Positions 50,839-59,313 of a stretch of DNA of 64,000 nucleotides are shown in pieces. The notes under the pieces are model-generated. The model saw nothing but the letters and a program-made list of their open reading frames with translations, made no database searches and had not been told where the DNA came from. Where the stretch lies: the NCBI GenBank assembly GCA_003021085.1, contig PXRE01000023.1, positions 1 through 64,000 on the forward strand, written 5' to 3'. The DNA comes from Halobacteriales archaeon QS_1_68_20 (GTDB lineage Archaea; Halobacteriota; Halobacteria; Halobacteriales; PXRE01). The position numbers were made by a program, and so were the translations under genes. Every line of letters begins with the position of its first letter. Position 1 is the first letter of the stretch.

Positions 50839-51876
50839 TTAGCGCCGCCGCGCGCCGGTCCCCGGCCGGTCGAGTTCGTCCAGCGCGACCCGACCGTCGG
50901 GCATCGGCACACCATCGAAGGGATCCTCGGCCAGCAGTAGCGACCCGTCGAGGTCCGCGTAGTCCAGGAGCGGGGCGAGGTGACAGGCCGCCGCGAGGGA
51001 GGCGTTGCTCTCGATCATGCACCCCAGCATCACGTCGAGACCGTGTGCGCGGGCGGCGTGGATCATCCGTTTCGCCTCCCGGAGGTCGCCGCACTTCATC
51101 AGTTTCAGGTTGGCGACGTCCACGGCCCCGGCGACCCGCGGAATATCGTCCAGGGTGACGCAGGACTCGTCGGCCGCGATGGGGAGGGGCGCGCGCTCGC
51201 GGACGAACCGGAGGCCGTCGAGGTTCCCCGCGGGCACCGGTTGCTCGACGAACTCCACGTCGTAGTGAGCGACGGCCTCGACCTTTCGGACGGCCTCCCG
51301 CGGCGACCAGGCCTCGTTGGCGTCGACCCGGATCGTGGCGTCGGGGTGGGCCTCGCTGATCGTCTCGATTATTTCGCGGTCCCGGTCGGTCCCCAGTTTG
51401 ACCTTCAGCAGGTCGTAGCCGCGCTCGCGGGCTGTGTGGGCCTTCTCGGCCATCCTCTCGGCGTCGTCGATCCCGAGGGTGTACGTCGAGGTGACCGTCT
51501 CCGCGGCGTCGAGGCCCCAGTACCGATAGAGGGGGAGGCCTGCCCGTTTGGCGACGAGGTCGTGCAGCGCGATGGAGACCGCACAGCGAGCGGCCGGGTT
51601 GCGCCGGACGGTCTCGGCCATCCGGCGTTCGATCCGCTGGAGGGCGTGGGGGTCGCCGACGTCCTCGACGACCGCGAGCAGGTCCGGCAGGACGGCCTCG
51701 ACGGTGTCGGCGGTCTCGCCGTAGTGGCTGGAGGGCGCGGCGGCCCCGACGCCGACCTGCTCGCCGTCGTCGATCCGGACGACCACGTTCTCGGCGACCT
51801 CCTGGGTCCCGCGCGCGATGGTGAACGGGAACTCCAGGTCGAGTTCGACCCGCTCGAACGACGTCGAGAGGGTCAC
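50839..51876 (-). CDS. dgcA: Enolase-superfamily N-acetyl-D-glutamate racemase (dipeptide-epimerase family)
   Basis: Enolase-superfamily catalytic residues are visible: the KxK motif in LLKVKLG, metal ligands in IRVDANEAW, EFVEQPV and IAADESC, and a second Lys in ANLKLMKCG. The 345-aa length is typical of the muconate-cycloisomerase/dipeptide-epimerase subgroup. Alone it could be an L-Ala-D/L-Glu epimerase. Pairing with a DUF1611 gene (GTG start overlapping its TGA, GTGA) matches the DgcN-DgcA D-glutamate pathway reported in marine bacteria and haloarchaea (from memory), where DgcA converts N-acetyl-D-Glu to N-acetyl-L-Glu. Confidence 0.8.
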   Translation of the reverse strand: MTLSTSFERVELDLEFPFTIARGTQEVAENVVVRIDDGEQVGVGAAAPSSHYGETADTVEAVLPDLLAVVEDVGDPHALQRIERRMAETVRRNPAARCAVSIALHDLVAKRAGLPLYRYWGLDAAETVTSTYTLGIDDAERMAEKAHTARERGYDLLKVKLGTDRDREIIETISEAHPDATIRVDANEAWSPREAVRKVEAVAHYDVEFVEQPVPAGNLDGLRFVRERAPLPIAADESCVTLDDIPRVAGAVDVANLKLMKCGDLREAKRMIHAARAHGLDVMLGCMIESNASLAAACHLAPLLDYADLDGSLLLAEDPFDGVPMPDGRVALDELDRPGTGARRR

Positions 51877-52889
51877 AGCACCGCCTCCAGCACGTCGTCG
51901 GCGTCGAAGCGCACGGGGTCGGTCGCGGGGCCGCCGATGGCATCCCCGAAGGCGTCGACGGCCTCCCGGGCCGCCGCGTCGTCCGCGAGGTCCCTGGTGT
52001 TGAGCGTGCCTGCCACCACCTCCGTCTCGTGGACCGGCGTGGCCAGGGATTCGTAGAGGTCGACGTAGTTCGCTACGGACGGCAACTCGAACGCCTCGTA
52101 GCCGTGGATGCGCTCGCGGGTGGCGTCGTGACACAGCACCAGGCGGTCCGCCATCGCGCCGTGGAGGATCCCGCAGGTGACCGCCGAGTAGGCGGGGTGG
52201 ACGATGCTCCCCTGGCCCTCCACGACCAGCAGGTCGTGGTCGTCGCCGGCCTCGCGGACCATCCGCTCGACGGCGCCGTTGACGAAGTCCGAGACCACGC
52301 GGTCGACGGCGATGCCCCACCCCTCGATCAGGACGCCGGTCTGGCCCGTCGGGACGGCCGCGGCGTCGACGCCGCGCTCCCGGGCGGCCTCTACCAGTTC
52401 CATGGTGGCGGTCATCTTGCCGACCGAGCAGTCGGTGCCCACGGTGAGCACGACCTCGGCGGCCACCCCGTCGGTGACCCCCTCCGCGACGGTGAGGTCC
52501 TCGGGCGGCCGGCGGACGTCCCGCAGTTCGACGCCGTGGTCGTCCGCGAGGCGGGCGAACTCCTCGTCGTCGTTCAGGAAGTAGTGCAGGCCCGCGATCA
52601 CGTCACAGCCGCGCTCGATGGCGGTCCGGACGTCAGGCCGCCAGGACTCGTCGAACCCGCCGCCGATGGGCGCGATGCCGATCAGCAGGGCGTCGCACTC
52701 GGGGACCTCGTCCATCGACTCGACGATGGGGGCGTCCGGGACCGCCCGGAGGCCGAAGTCCGCGACCCGCTGGCCGGCCGCCTCGCGGTCGAGGACGGCG
52801 ACCACGTCGTGGTCCCCGTAGCGGAGGACGCCGACCGCGGTCTTCGCCCGGTCGGGGAACTTGCCGTGGGCGAGGATGGCGACTCTCAT
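51873..52889 (-). CDS. dgcN: DUF1611-family D-glutamate N-acetyltransferase
   Basis: The 338-aa protein begins MRVAILAHGKFPDRAKTAVG and has an N-terminal Rossmann-like domain and a C-terminal P-loop-like domain (VLTVGTDCSVGKMTATMELV, LLVVEGQGSIVHPAYSAV), the DUF1611 architecture. It was formerly labelled NAD-dependent epimerase-like; DgcN was shown to acetylate D-glutamate. It is the first gene of the coupled dgcN-dgcA pair. I chose ATG 52889; a longer frame to 53033 runs through a repeat. Confidence 0.8.
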   Translation of the reverse strand: MRVAILAHGKFPDRAKTAVGVLRYGDHDVVAVLDREAAGQRVADFGLRAVPDAPIVESMDEVPECDALLIGIAPIGGGFDESWRPDVRTAIERGCDVIAGLHYFLNDDEEFARLADDHGVELRDVRRPPEDLTVAEGVTDGVAAEVVLTVGTDCSVGKMTATMELVEAARERGVDAAAVPTGQTGVLIEGWGIAVDRVVSDFVNGAVERMVREAGDDHDLLVVEGQGSIVHPAYSAVTCGILHGAMADRLVLCHDATRERIHGYEAFELPSVANYVDLYESLATPVHETEVVAGTLNTRDLADDAAAREAVDAFGDAIGGPATDPVRFDADDVLEAVL

Positions 52890-52955
52890 GGCCGGGGCGA
52901 GGGCGGGCGGCGGCTTAAGCTTTCGACGTGCGGCAAAGGCGAGGTCGAGCGGAAC

Positions 52956-53053
52956 GAGACCTCGGATAGTGAACGGTGCAACCGCGAGCAGCGTGCCGGA
53001 ACGTAGTGAGACCTCGAATTGCGAGCGGTGCAACCGCGAGCAGCGTGCCCGGA
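52956..53053. repeat. Imperfect 52-bp tandem duplication
   Basis: Copies start GAGACCTCG at 52956 and 53008; both contain CGGTGCAACCGCGAGCAGCG and GTGCC(C)GGA. They lie in the leader upstream of dgcN, and reading frames across them on both strands repeat CERCNREQRA-like peptides, a known artefact of haloarchaeal repeats. Confidence 0.8.
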
Positions 53054-53138
53054 CACAGGACCGTCACCGGGAGACGCGAAGCGAACGGCGTGAGGGTTCC
53101 GGGGAATACCTATATTTCCACGGTACCGAACCGGAGAC

Positions 53139-53957
53139 GTGGATCGCACGAGTGGTGCGGTCCGGACCGATCCGGTCGCGGTCGAGTCGGGACTGACCGG
53201 CGGTCGCGGGCCGCTGGTTCGACTGGCGTTCGCGCTCCTGTCGGGCGGGCCCGTGTTCTGGGGGCTGGTGGTCGTCGGGTTCCCGGTCGCGCTCCTGCTG
53301 GGTGGACTGTGGGTACACGCGGGCCTGCTCGAGTTGCTGGTCGCCGTCTGTGCGCTGCTCCTGCTGGCGATGTGGTGGTCGGGCTACCGGTACGCGGGGA
53401 CGCGCGCGACGATCGATCCGCGGGTCGACTCGGTGACCCTGGAGGGCGTCGGCCCACCGGGGCAGTCGCGGTCGACGACGGTCGACCTCGACCGGGTCGA
53501 GGCCGTCTCGGTCGTCCCGCTGGCCGACGCCGTCCTCGTCCGGTTCGACTACCGGGAGTTCACCCTGTTCGAACCGCCGGACTTCGCCGTCGACCGCCCG
53601 GCGTTCCCGGCAGCCGCCGAGTCGCTGCGCGCCTGCGGGTTCGAGGTCCCCGGCGGGGCCGAGGACGTGGTCGGCCGTGGCTGGTTCCCGTACGAGGTCC
53701 CGGTACGGATCGGACCGACGCCGCTCGTGCTCGTTGGCCTCCCGCCGTACGCCGTGGCGGAGGTCGGCCCGGCCGTCCTCTGGAGCGACGGGACCGTGAT
53801 CGCCGCGGTGGTCGGCGTCTGGACGCTGGCGCGACACCTCACCCACGCTGCCGGGGTGCGGCCGACCGGGCGGGGCCGCCGGGTCGCCGAGCTGTTCGAC
53901 CTGGTGGTCACGGCGGTGCTACTGGGCGCGGTGGCGGTCGGAGTGGCCGTTATCTGA
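53139..53957 (+). CDS. Membrane protein with a PH-like central domain, function unknown
   Basis: The 272-aa protein (GTG start) has two N-terminal helices (GPVFWGLVVVGFPVALLLGG, LLELLVAVCALLLLAMWW), a beta-rich centre (ATIDPRVDSVTLEG, VEAVSVVPLADAVLVRFDYR) resembling bacterial PH domains, and two C-terminal helices. No enzyme motif is visible. It is followed by the broken permease with a 70-bp gap on the same strand. Confidence 0.65.
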   Translation: MDRTSGAVRTDPVAVESGLTGGRGPLVRLAFALLSGGPVFWGLVVVGFPVALLLGGLWVHAGLLELLVAVCALLLLAMWWSGYRYAGTRATIDPRVDSVTLEGVGPPGQSRSTTVDLDRVEAVSVVPLADAVLVRFDYREFTLFEPPDFAVDRPAFPAAAESLRACGFEVPGGAEDVVGRGWFPYEVPVRIGPTPLVLVGLPPYAVAEVGPAVLWSDGTVIAAVVGVWTLARHLTHAAGVRPTGRGRRVAELFDLVVTAVLLGAVAVGVAVI

Positions 53958-54028
53958 TCCGCGAATGGTAGCGACCCTGCAAGCCACCGACCCGAACCCC
54001 TACTCCACAGGGCGCCGTCGTTGCCGAC

Positions 54029-55039
54029 GTGTCCCACCTCTCTTTTCTCGGGTTCCGGGTCGAGGAGGCGTAGTTCACCCTCTCGCTGGTGCTGTTCGTC
54101 GCCGCGGTCGGCCTGCTGGCGGCCGACGACAGCGGCGACGCCATCGGCACACACGGCGCAACGTTCGTCGCCATCGGCGTGGTGATGACCGGGACCGGCG
54201 TCGTCCTGACGGTCGCCCTGGCCGCGCTACTGGACGCCGCCGTGGACCCCTGGCTCGTCCGGGGGTCGTTCATGGGCACCCACACGAGTTCGCCGGGGCT
54301 GGCGGCGGCCCTGGAGTCGGCGCCCGCGGATGCCCACGACGCCATCGGCGCGGGGTACTCGGTGACCTACATGCTGGGCATCGTGTTCGTGATCCTGTTC
54401 GAGGAACTCGCGCCGCCGGCGCTGAAACTCGACGTGGAGAGCGAGCGGCGGCGCTACCGCGAGACCGTCTGCGGCCCCGGATCGACCCCGACGGACCCGC
54501 CCTCCGTGCCGTTCAGCCTGGCCGGGTTCGCGCTGGCTATCGTCCTCGGGTCGCCGGTCGACCAGTTCCACGTCCCGCTTGGGCCGCTCGGATCGATGGC
54601 CATGAGCCTCGCGGGCGGCACCCTGATCGCGGCGCTGGTCGTCGGTTACGTCGGCCCCATCGAGACGCGGATGTCGACGGAGATACTCGTCCAGATCCGG
54701 GAGGTGGCGCTGGGTATCTTCCTGGCCGTCGTCGGCGTCCAGTCCAGCGGGACGTTCGTGGAGGCAGTCGCGGCGGGCGGTCCCGCGCTCCTGGCCTGCT
54801 CCGTGGTGATCGCGCTCGGGTCGATGCTGGCGGGACTGGCGCTGGCGACGGTGGTCTGGGACCTCCACTGGATCTCGACCGCGGGCTCCATCTCCGGCGG
54901 GATGACGAGCACGCCCGGCCTGGGCGCCGCGGTCGCGATGACCGACACCGAGGAGGTCGGCGCGGCCTACGGGGCGACCTACCCCTTCGCGTTGCTCGGG
55001 ATGGTGCTGTTCTCGAAGTTGCTGGTTCTGCTAACCTGA
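54029..55039 (+). pseudogene. AspT/YidE-type permease gene with an in-frame TAG and missing N-terminus
   Basis: From GTG 54029 the frame reads VSHLSFLGFRVEEA, then TAG at 54071-54073, and continues in the same frame FTLSLVLFVAAVGLLAADDS to the end at 55039. The body has two halves with GSFMGTHTSSPGLAAALESA and GSISGGMTSTPGLGAAVAMT, the GxxTxTPxL motifs of Asp-Al_Ex transporters. The first helix normally found before GFxLG is absent; a different frame at 53965 (MVATLQATDPNPYSTG) may be its displaced start. A GTG at 54089 could start a shortened protein. Confidence 0.65.
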
Positions 55040-55063
55040 CGGTGGGCGACCCCTCTGCCGCCG

Positions 55064-55603
55064 TCAGTGTGAATCGTCCCCCGATCCGTCCACGGAGTGC
55101 TGGCCGTGTTCGACGACCCGGCGGAGGCGTTTGACGCCGTCGACTTCTTCGACCACGTCCACCGTCGCCTCCGGGACCCGGTCACGCCACGTGTCGCCCT
55201 CGACCATCCGCCGGCGGACGTCGGTCCCGTTGTACCGGTCGCGGTCGATCAGTTCGACGCCGCTGACGTCCAGGCCGTCCTCCTCGCAGACGCGCTCGAC
55301 CATGGGGTTGTTCGTGTAGACGACCTCGAACCGAGGGCACTGCGTGCGGACGTGGGCGGGCCACAGCGCGTGCTGGCCGACGTCCTCGATGGAAACGACG
55401 TAGGTCGTCGTCTCGAGGTCCGCGAGCGCGCGGTGGGCCATCGTCACCCGCTCGCCCGCGGTGAACGGGTTCCGGCCGGTGTGGGACGCCTGGGCGCTGC
55501 CGACGCCGACGACGACCTCGTCCACCTCGTCGGCGATGCGCTCGACGAACCGCCGGTGACCGCCGTGGAACGGCTGGAACCGTCCCGGGTAGAAACCACG
55601 CAT
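55064..55603 (-). CDS. nadM: Nicotinamide-nucleotide adenylyltransferase, archaeal
   Basis: The enzyme joins NMN and ATP to make NAD. The nucleotidyltransferase signature GRFQPFHGGH is at residues 8-17, with VVVGVGSAQASHTGRNPFTA and the C-terminal NGTDVRRRM replacing ISxTxxR. Length is 179 aa, normal for archaea. It is convergent with the broken permease. Confidence 0.94.
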   Translation of the reverse strand: MRGFYPGRFQPFHGGHRRFVERIADEVDEVVVGVGSAQASHTGRNPFTAGERVTMAHRALADLETTTYVVSIEDVGQHALWPAHVRTQCPRFEVVYTNNPMVERVCEEDGLDVSGVELIDRDRYNGTDVRRRMVEGDTWRDRVPEATVDVVEEVDGVKRLRRVVEHGQHSVDGSGDDSH

Positions 55604-55669
55604 ACCCGATCCTGGGCCGCGACCGCGAAAAGCGTGTCCCGTGTGGGTGACGACGGTCTTCGTCCGCGC

Positions 55670-56677
55670 TCACGCCCGCAGGACAGCGCCCTCGTCGCGG
55701 GCCTCGACGGCCACGTCGTACCCGAAGGCGTCGAGCAGGTCCAGGCTGGATTCGACGTGGTCGGTCACGCGGGGGACCGCAACCTCGCCGCCGGCCAGCG
55801 CCAGCGGGACGAGCACCTGGTCCGCGAGGTGGGCGTCGACCGCCCCCGCGGCGTCGCGGAACGACAGCGCGGCCTCGACGGCGTCGGCGGCGACGTCCTC
55901 GGCGGGCTTGCCGGGTTCGCCCAGCGCGTCGAACCCGGCGACCGACCGCTCGCACTCGAGGGCGACGACCAGTGCGGTCCCCGCGGAGTCGGCCGCAACG
56001 TAGGTGGCGGTGCGCTCGACCACCTCGACGTCCGCCGCCGAGAGCAACTGGCTGGCTTCGTCGGCCTGTCGCTCGGCGACGTCCGAATCGGCCAGTCCCT
56101 CGCTGGCGACGGAGTAGACGCGCGCCCCCGAAAGCGGTCCCCGGTCGGTCAGTTTCGGCGAGGTCGGGGAGGAGGGCGCCAGGTGCAGGGTCGCCTCGCC
56201 GCCGCCCGCCGGGTAGAACCCGCGGCGGTGCAGGTCCACCGTCGCGAGGAGGCCGTGGCGCCGCAGGAGCGGCAGTTTCACGCGCCGGTGGAAGTCCGCC
56301 GGGGGCGACCACTTCACGTCGGTCCCCCCGGTCGCGCGGACCCAGATGGGTTCCTCCAGTTCGGCCGCTAGCGGAAGTACGGCGTCGAACAGTAGCGTCG
56401 TGCTCCCCGCGGTGCCGATGGTCGCCTCGTACTCGCCGCCCCGGAGGGTCGCGGGTTCGAAGGTCAGCGACTCGGACCCCTGTTCGGCACCCTCCACGTC
56501 GGCGTCCGTGATCGCGGCCAGGGTCTCGACCGCCGTGAGGTGCTGGGGCCGGAGTCCGGGCTCCGACCGTGCGCCCCTGATCCCGGTCATCTCGAAGGAC
56601 GTTCCGGTGAGCGCCGAGAGGGCGAGTGCGGTCCGGACGAGTTGCCCGCCGCCGTCTGCGCCGTCGAGTTCGAGCAT
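55670..56677 (-). CDS. rtcA: RNA 3'-terminal phosphate cyclase
   Basis: RtcA converts RNA 3'-phosphates to 2',3'-cyclic phosphates using ATP. The start MLELDGADGGGQLVRTALAL and the middle RRGFYPAGGGEATLHLAP are family hallmarks; the catalytic His lies in the C-terminal VTDHVESSLDLL-type region (here LADQVLVPLALAGGE and following). Length 335 aa is normal. It is monocistronic, between nadM and vapC. Confidence 0.93.
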   Translation of the reverse strand: MLELDGADGGGQLVRTALALSALTGTSFEMTGIRGARSEPGLRPQHLTAVETLAAITDADVEGAEQGSESLTFEPATLRGGEYEATIGTAGSTTLLFDAVLPLAAELEEPIWVRATGGTDVKWSPPADFHRRVKLPLLRRHGLLATVDLHRRGFYPAGGGEATLHLAPSSPTSPKLTDRGPLSGARVYSVASEGLADSDVAERQADEASQLLSAADVEVVERTATYVAADSAGTALVVALECERSVAGFDALGEPGKPAEDVAADAVEAALSFRDAAGAVDAHLADQVLVPLALAGGEVAVPRVTDHVESSLDLLDAFGYDVAVEARDEGAVLRA

Positions 56678-56781
56678 CTGCGTTGGGTGTGGCGCGGCGG
56701 GACGAAAACGGCTGGGATCGGGGCCGTCGAATCTGATCTGGTTGGTCCTGGCTTCGACTTCGACGGGGACGACGTGGCCGA

Positions 56782-57174
56782 TCAGTAGGTTTCGACCTCG
56801 ACGCCGTCCAGCCGCCGGAAGTCCTCGACGTTCCGCGTCAGCACCGGTTCGTCCAGCACGGCGGCGGTCGCGCCGATGATCACGTCTCCGTCGTCGACCG
56901 GCGTGCCCTCGTTCACGAGTTCCCCCGACAGGCGGCCAGCTTTTCGCATCACGGCCGTATCGGCGGGGTGAACGGGTTTCGTTTCGAGGACGTTCTCGAC
57001 CTCCTGGCGTTCGGTCGAGGACTGCTCCGCCCGGGCGACGCCGTAGTACAACTCGAACAGGGTCATCGCGGCGATTCGCTGCTGGACGAGGTTCGCTTCA
57101 AGTTCCCTGGCTTTCCGGACGGCGTCCTCGTCGCCGTTCATCAGGTCGATGAGGAACGACGTGTCCAGCAGCAC
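56782..57174 (-). CDS. vapC: VapC-type PIN-domain toxin ribonuclease
   Basis: The PIN acidic residues are in place: LLDTSFLIDLMNGDE (first Asp), LFELYYGVARAE (Glu), PVDDGDVIIGATA (third and fourth Asp) and LTRNVEDF. Length is 130 aa. It starts at GTG 57174, one base after the vapB stop, the standard toxin-after-antitoxin order. VapC toxins cut tRNA or rRNA; here the pair lies just beside tRNA-Met. Confidence 0.9.
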   Translation of the reverse strand: MLLDTSFLIDLMNGDEDAVRKARELEANLVQQRIAAMTLFELYYGVARAEQSSTERQEVENVLETKPVHPADTAVMRKAGRLSGELVNEGTPVDDGDVIIGATAAVLDEPVLTRNVEDFRRLDGVEVETY

Positions 57175-57175
57175 G

Positions 57176-57418
57176 TCAGTTTCCCTGCATCTCGTCGGCT
57201 ATCTCTTCCAATTCGTCGCCGCGACGCTCCCGTCGTTCTTCGACGGCCTCCCGGACGGCCGCCGCTTGCTCGTCGTCCAGAATGCCGGCCAGTTCGAGCA
57301 GTGACCGCTCGCCGGCGAGACGGAGGACGACGTCCGAGAACGTCTCGTCCTCCCGTTTGTGTGCGGCGAGGCGCTCGTACGCCTCCTCGGAGAGTCGGAT
57401 GCTCTTCGACACGTGCAT
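57176..57418 (-). CDS. vapB: VapB-type antitoxin (UPF0330-like)
   Basis: The 80-aa protein begins MHVSKSIRLSEEAYERLAAH, a DNA-binding antitoxin N-terminus, followed by FSDVVLRLAGERSLLELAGI and a charged C-terminal helix that would wrap VapC. The ATG at 57418 sits inside a 7-bp-arm inverted repeat that should be its own operator. Longer in-frame extensions upstream run through the tRNA and are not real. Confidence 0.88.
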   Translation of the reverse strand: MHVSKSIRLSEEAYERLAAHKREDETFSDVVLRLAGERSLLELAGILDDEQAAAVREAVEERRERRGDELEEIADEMQGN

Positions 57419-57431
57419 ACGGTTGTATGCA
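57414..57431. promoter_or_regulatory. Inverted-repeat operator over the vapB start codon
   Basis: TGCATAC-GGTT-GTATGCA is a perfect 7-bp dyad covering the vapB ATG. VapBC complexes normally repress their own promoter through such dyads; the overlap with the start codon implies a leaderless or very short-leader transcript. Confidence 0.6.
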
Positions 57432-57475
57432 GACGAAGAAAGTCCTTTCCCCGGACGAGTCGCCTCACGCAAAAG

Positions 57476-57499
57476 TGGGCCCTGCCGGATTCGAACCGG
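57476..57499 (-). repeat. Duplicated tRNA-Met 3' end (possible att remnant)
   Basis: A 24-bp sequence identical to the tRNA-Met T-arm/acceptor 3' end (57594-57617) lies 118 bp downstream in the same orientation, without the 5' part of a tRNA. Such direct repeats mark integrase att sites; here only a short non-coding stretch remains between them. Confidence 0.7.
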
Positions 57500-57593
57500 A
57501 GCCAGCGGTTCCTGCTCACTCCGTTGCGCGGGCTGCCGCCGGCAGAGTTCGAATCCGCGGCTCATCCGCTCCTCACGTCCGTTCGTCGCAGGA

Positions 57594-57696
57594 TGGGCCC
57601 TGCCGGATTCGAACCGGCGACCGCCCGGTGACCCATGCCGCCTGGGTACCAGACGCCAGTATGAGCCGGGTGCTATGACCACTAAGCTAAGGGCCC
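57594..57696 (-). tRNA. tRNA-Met(CAT), elongator type, with ~30-nt intron
   Basis: Acceptor GGGCCCT pairs with AGGGCCC, D-arm GCTTAGTGGTCATAGC, anticodon stem CCCGG/CCGGG with CTCATA, and T-arm GCCGG-TTCGAAT-CCGGC. Total 103 nt; about 30 nt after the anticodon (position 37/38) must be an intron, as in elongator tRNA-Met of other haloarchaea. CCA is not encoded. Mature length about 73 nt. Confidence 0.92.
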
Positions 57697-57819
57697 TGAT
57701 GTGAACTCCTTCGTCATGACTCTTTAGCCTGTCGGGTCCGGCAGTGTCCGGGTGATCCGGAGGCTGTGATTACGAGATCTCGAAAGGCGTGCGCGCTCCT
57801 CGGACGGTTACTTGATCGG

Positions 57820-58240
57820 CAACACGCAGAAAGCCCCCGCGCGCTGGACGACTGCGGGCGACGTAAGCACCGGAAGGAGCGAAGCGACTGAGGCGCGCAG
57901 CGAGCCGCGCGAGTCGAGCGCGCGGCCCCTTCCAGTCCCACCCCAGCTACGGCAAACCACCGGCCTCCCCAGCCGATTACGCTCCTCATCCGCCAGAAGA
58001 GCCAGCGGGTCTCCTGGTTCCTTGCGGTGCTCATCCACCGGGAGCGCTCGCTCTCCCGGTGGTCCGCGGTCGCCGCTCGGGGCGACCGCACGGCTGGGGA
58101 GGTATGGGGTTGACCTCTGGGCCTTGCGTGTCGCTAGTCTGCTGTGGAGACTTCCGAACTTCCGTCGCTCGAGTCCAGATCACCCGAACACCGACCATAT
58201 ATGAAAATATGCGCATATATTCATATATGCCGACACACCA
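57820..58240. repeat. Dispersed repeat locus C
   Basis: It contains the 68-bp block shared with locus A (57858-57925, one mismatch), an inverted copy of the GGCTGGGGAGG...GGGACTG segment (57922-57975), and a second GGCTGGGGAGG at 58091 whose downstream sequence resembles locus B. No gene is supported between tRNA-Met and 58311. All frames here are repeat artefacts. Confidence 0.8.
58198..58232. repeat. AT-rich near-palindrome, copy 2
   Basis: ATATATGAAAATATGCG and CGCATATATTCATATAT form an almost perfect 34-bp dyad. It is the inverted counterpart of the element at 18150-18183 (about 30 of 33 positions alike) and sits 80 bp before the epimerase gene. Confidence 0.65.
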
Positions 58241-58311
58241 CCACCTCGTTACGATAGCCCGCGACCGAGGTTCACAACACCTAACCTGACGACCCTCCTG
58301 GCTCCGGCCTG

Positions 58312-59310
58312 ATGGGCGAAACGCTGCGGGTCTTCGTCGCGGGCGCGACGGGCGTGCTCGGCCGACGACTGGTCGACGAACTCGCGGACCGCGGGCACGT
58401 CGTGGTCGGACTGACCCGCGACCGGGAGGGCGACGAACTGGTCGCCGAGCGCGGCGGCGTCCCCCGGCGCGGCGACGTGCTCGACGCCGACTCGCTGTCG
58501 TGGGCCGTCGGGGACGCCGACGTGGTGGTCCACGCCGCCTCCGCGGTGCCGACCGAACGCAAACCCGACGAGGAGGCCTGGCGGTACAACGACCGCGTGC
58601 GCCAGGCCGGCGCGCGCAACCTCACCGTCGCGGCCGGGGAGGCCGGCGCCCACCGTTACGTCCAGGCCAGCGTCGTCTGGGCGGTCCGCAAGGACCGCGG
58701 CGGCCACGTCGACGAGTTCACGCCGCCGAACCCCGACCGCACGACCCGCTCGGCGGTCGAGACCGAGCGCCGCGCCCGCGCGGCCCGGAAGTTCGGCCTC
58801 GACCCCGTCGTCCTCCGGACGGGGTGGCTGTACGCCCCCGACGCCGACCACACCCGCCAGATGGGCCGGAACCTGCTCGCCCGGCGGTTCCCGGCCGTCG
58901 GCGGCGGCCTGCTGGGTCGGCGGTGCGCCACCGTCTCCTTGCTCCACGCCGACGACGCGGCGACCGCGTTCGCGGACGCCTGCGAGGGCGACGAGGACGG
59001 CACCTACCACGTCGTCGACGACCGGCCGGTCGGCCTGCCGCGGTTCCTCCGGACGTTCGCGGACCGCCTGGACGCGCCGCGGCCGCCTCGGGTCCCGGGG
59101 TGGCTGGCACGGCCGTTCCTCGGGCGGGACCTCGTCCGCTTTCTCACGACCGGGTTCCCGACCGACAACGACCCGTTCCGCGAGGCGTTCGGCTGGCGTC
59201 CGGCGTTCCCGACCTTCGAGGACGGCCTGGACCAGATATGCGACCGCTGGTTGGCGCACGGGACCCTCCGGGAGACGCCCGACGGCTACGTGTGGGCCGA
59301 CGAGGAGTGA
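58312..59310 (+). CDS. NAD(P)-dependent epimerase/dehydratase (extended SDR)
   Basis: The N-terminal dinucleotide motif is VFVAGATGVLGRRLVDELAD, followed by VVVHAASAVPTERK. The usual YxxxK is replaced by a region reading FTPPNPDRTTRSAVETERRA without the Tyr, as in atypical SDRs and NmrA-like proteins, so catalysis is uncertain. The C-terminal substrate domain includes VLRTGWLYAPDADHT and YHVVDDRPVGLPRFL. Length 332 aa. It is monocistronic. Confidence 0.8.
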   Translation: MGETLRVFVAGATGVLGRRLVDELADRGHVVVGLTRDREGDELVAERGGVPRRGDVLDADSLSWAVGDADVVVHAASAVPTERKPDEEAWRYNDRVRQAGARNLTVAAGEAGAHRYVQASVVWAVRKDRGGHVDEFTPPNPDRTTRSAVETERRARAARKFGLDPVVLRTGWLYAPDADHTRQMGRNLLARRFPAVGGGLLGRRCATVSLLHADDAATAFADACEGDEDGTYHVVDDRPVGLPRFLRTFADRLDAPRPPRVPGWLARPFLGRDLVRFLTTGFPTDNDPFREAFGWRPAFPTFEDGLDQICDRWLAHGTLRETPDGYVWADEE

Positions 59311-59313
59311 GAC

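Noticed and set aside
6363-54073. UAG recoding (for example pyrrolysine) as explanation of three in-frame TAG codons
   Set aside because: TAG also ends apparently intact genes here (mcmA2 at 15418-15420, the secreted protein at 39673-39675), and the interrupted genes also show frameshifts or missing ends. Decay or sequence error is simpler.
57176-57682. Long N-terminal extension of vapB across the tRNA-Met region
   Set aside because: It would translate tRNA and repeat sequence; the conserved antitoxin begins at 57418.
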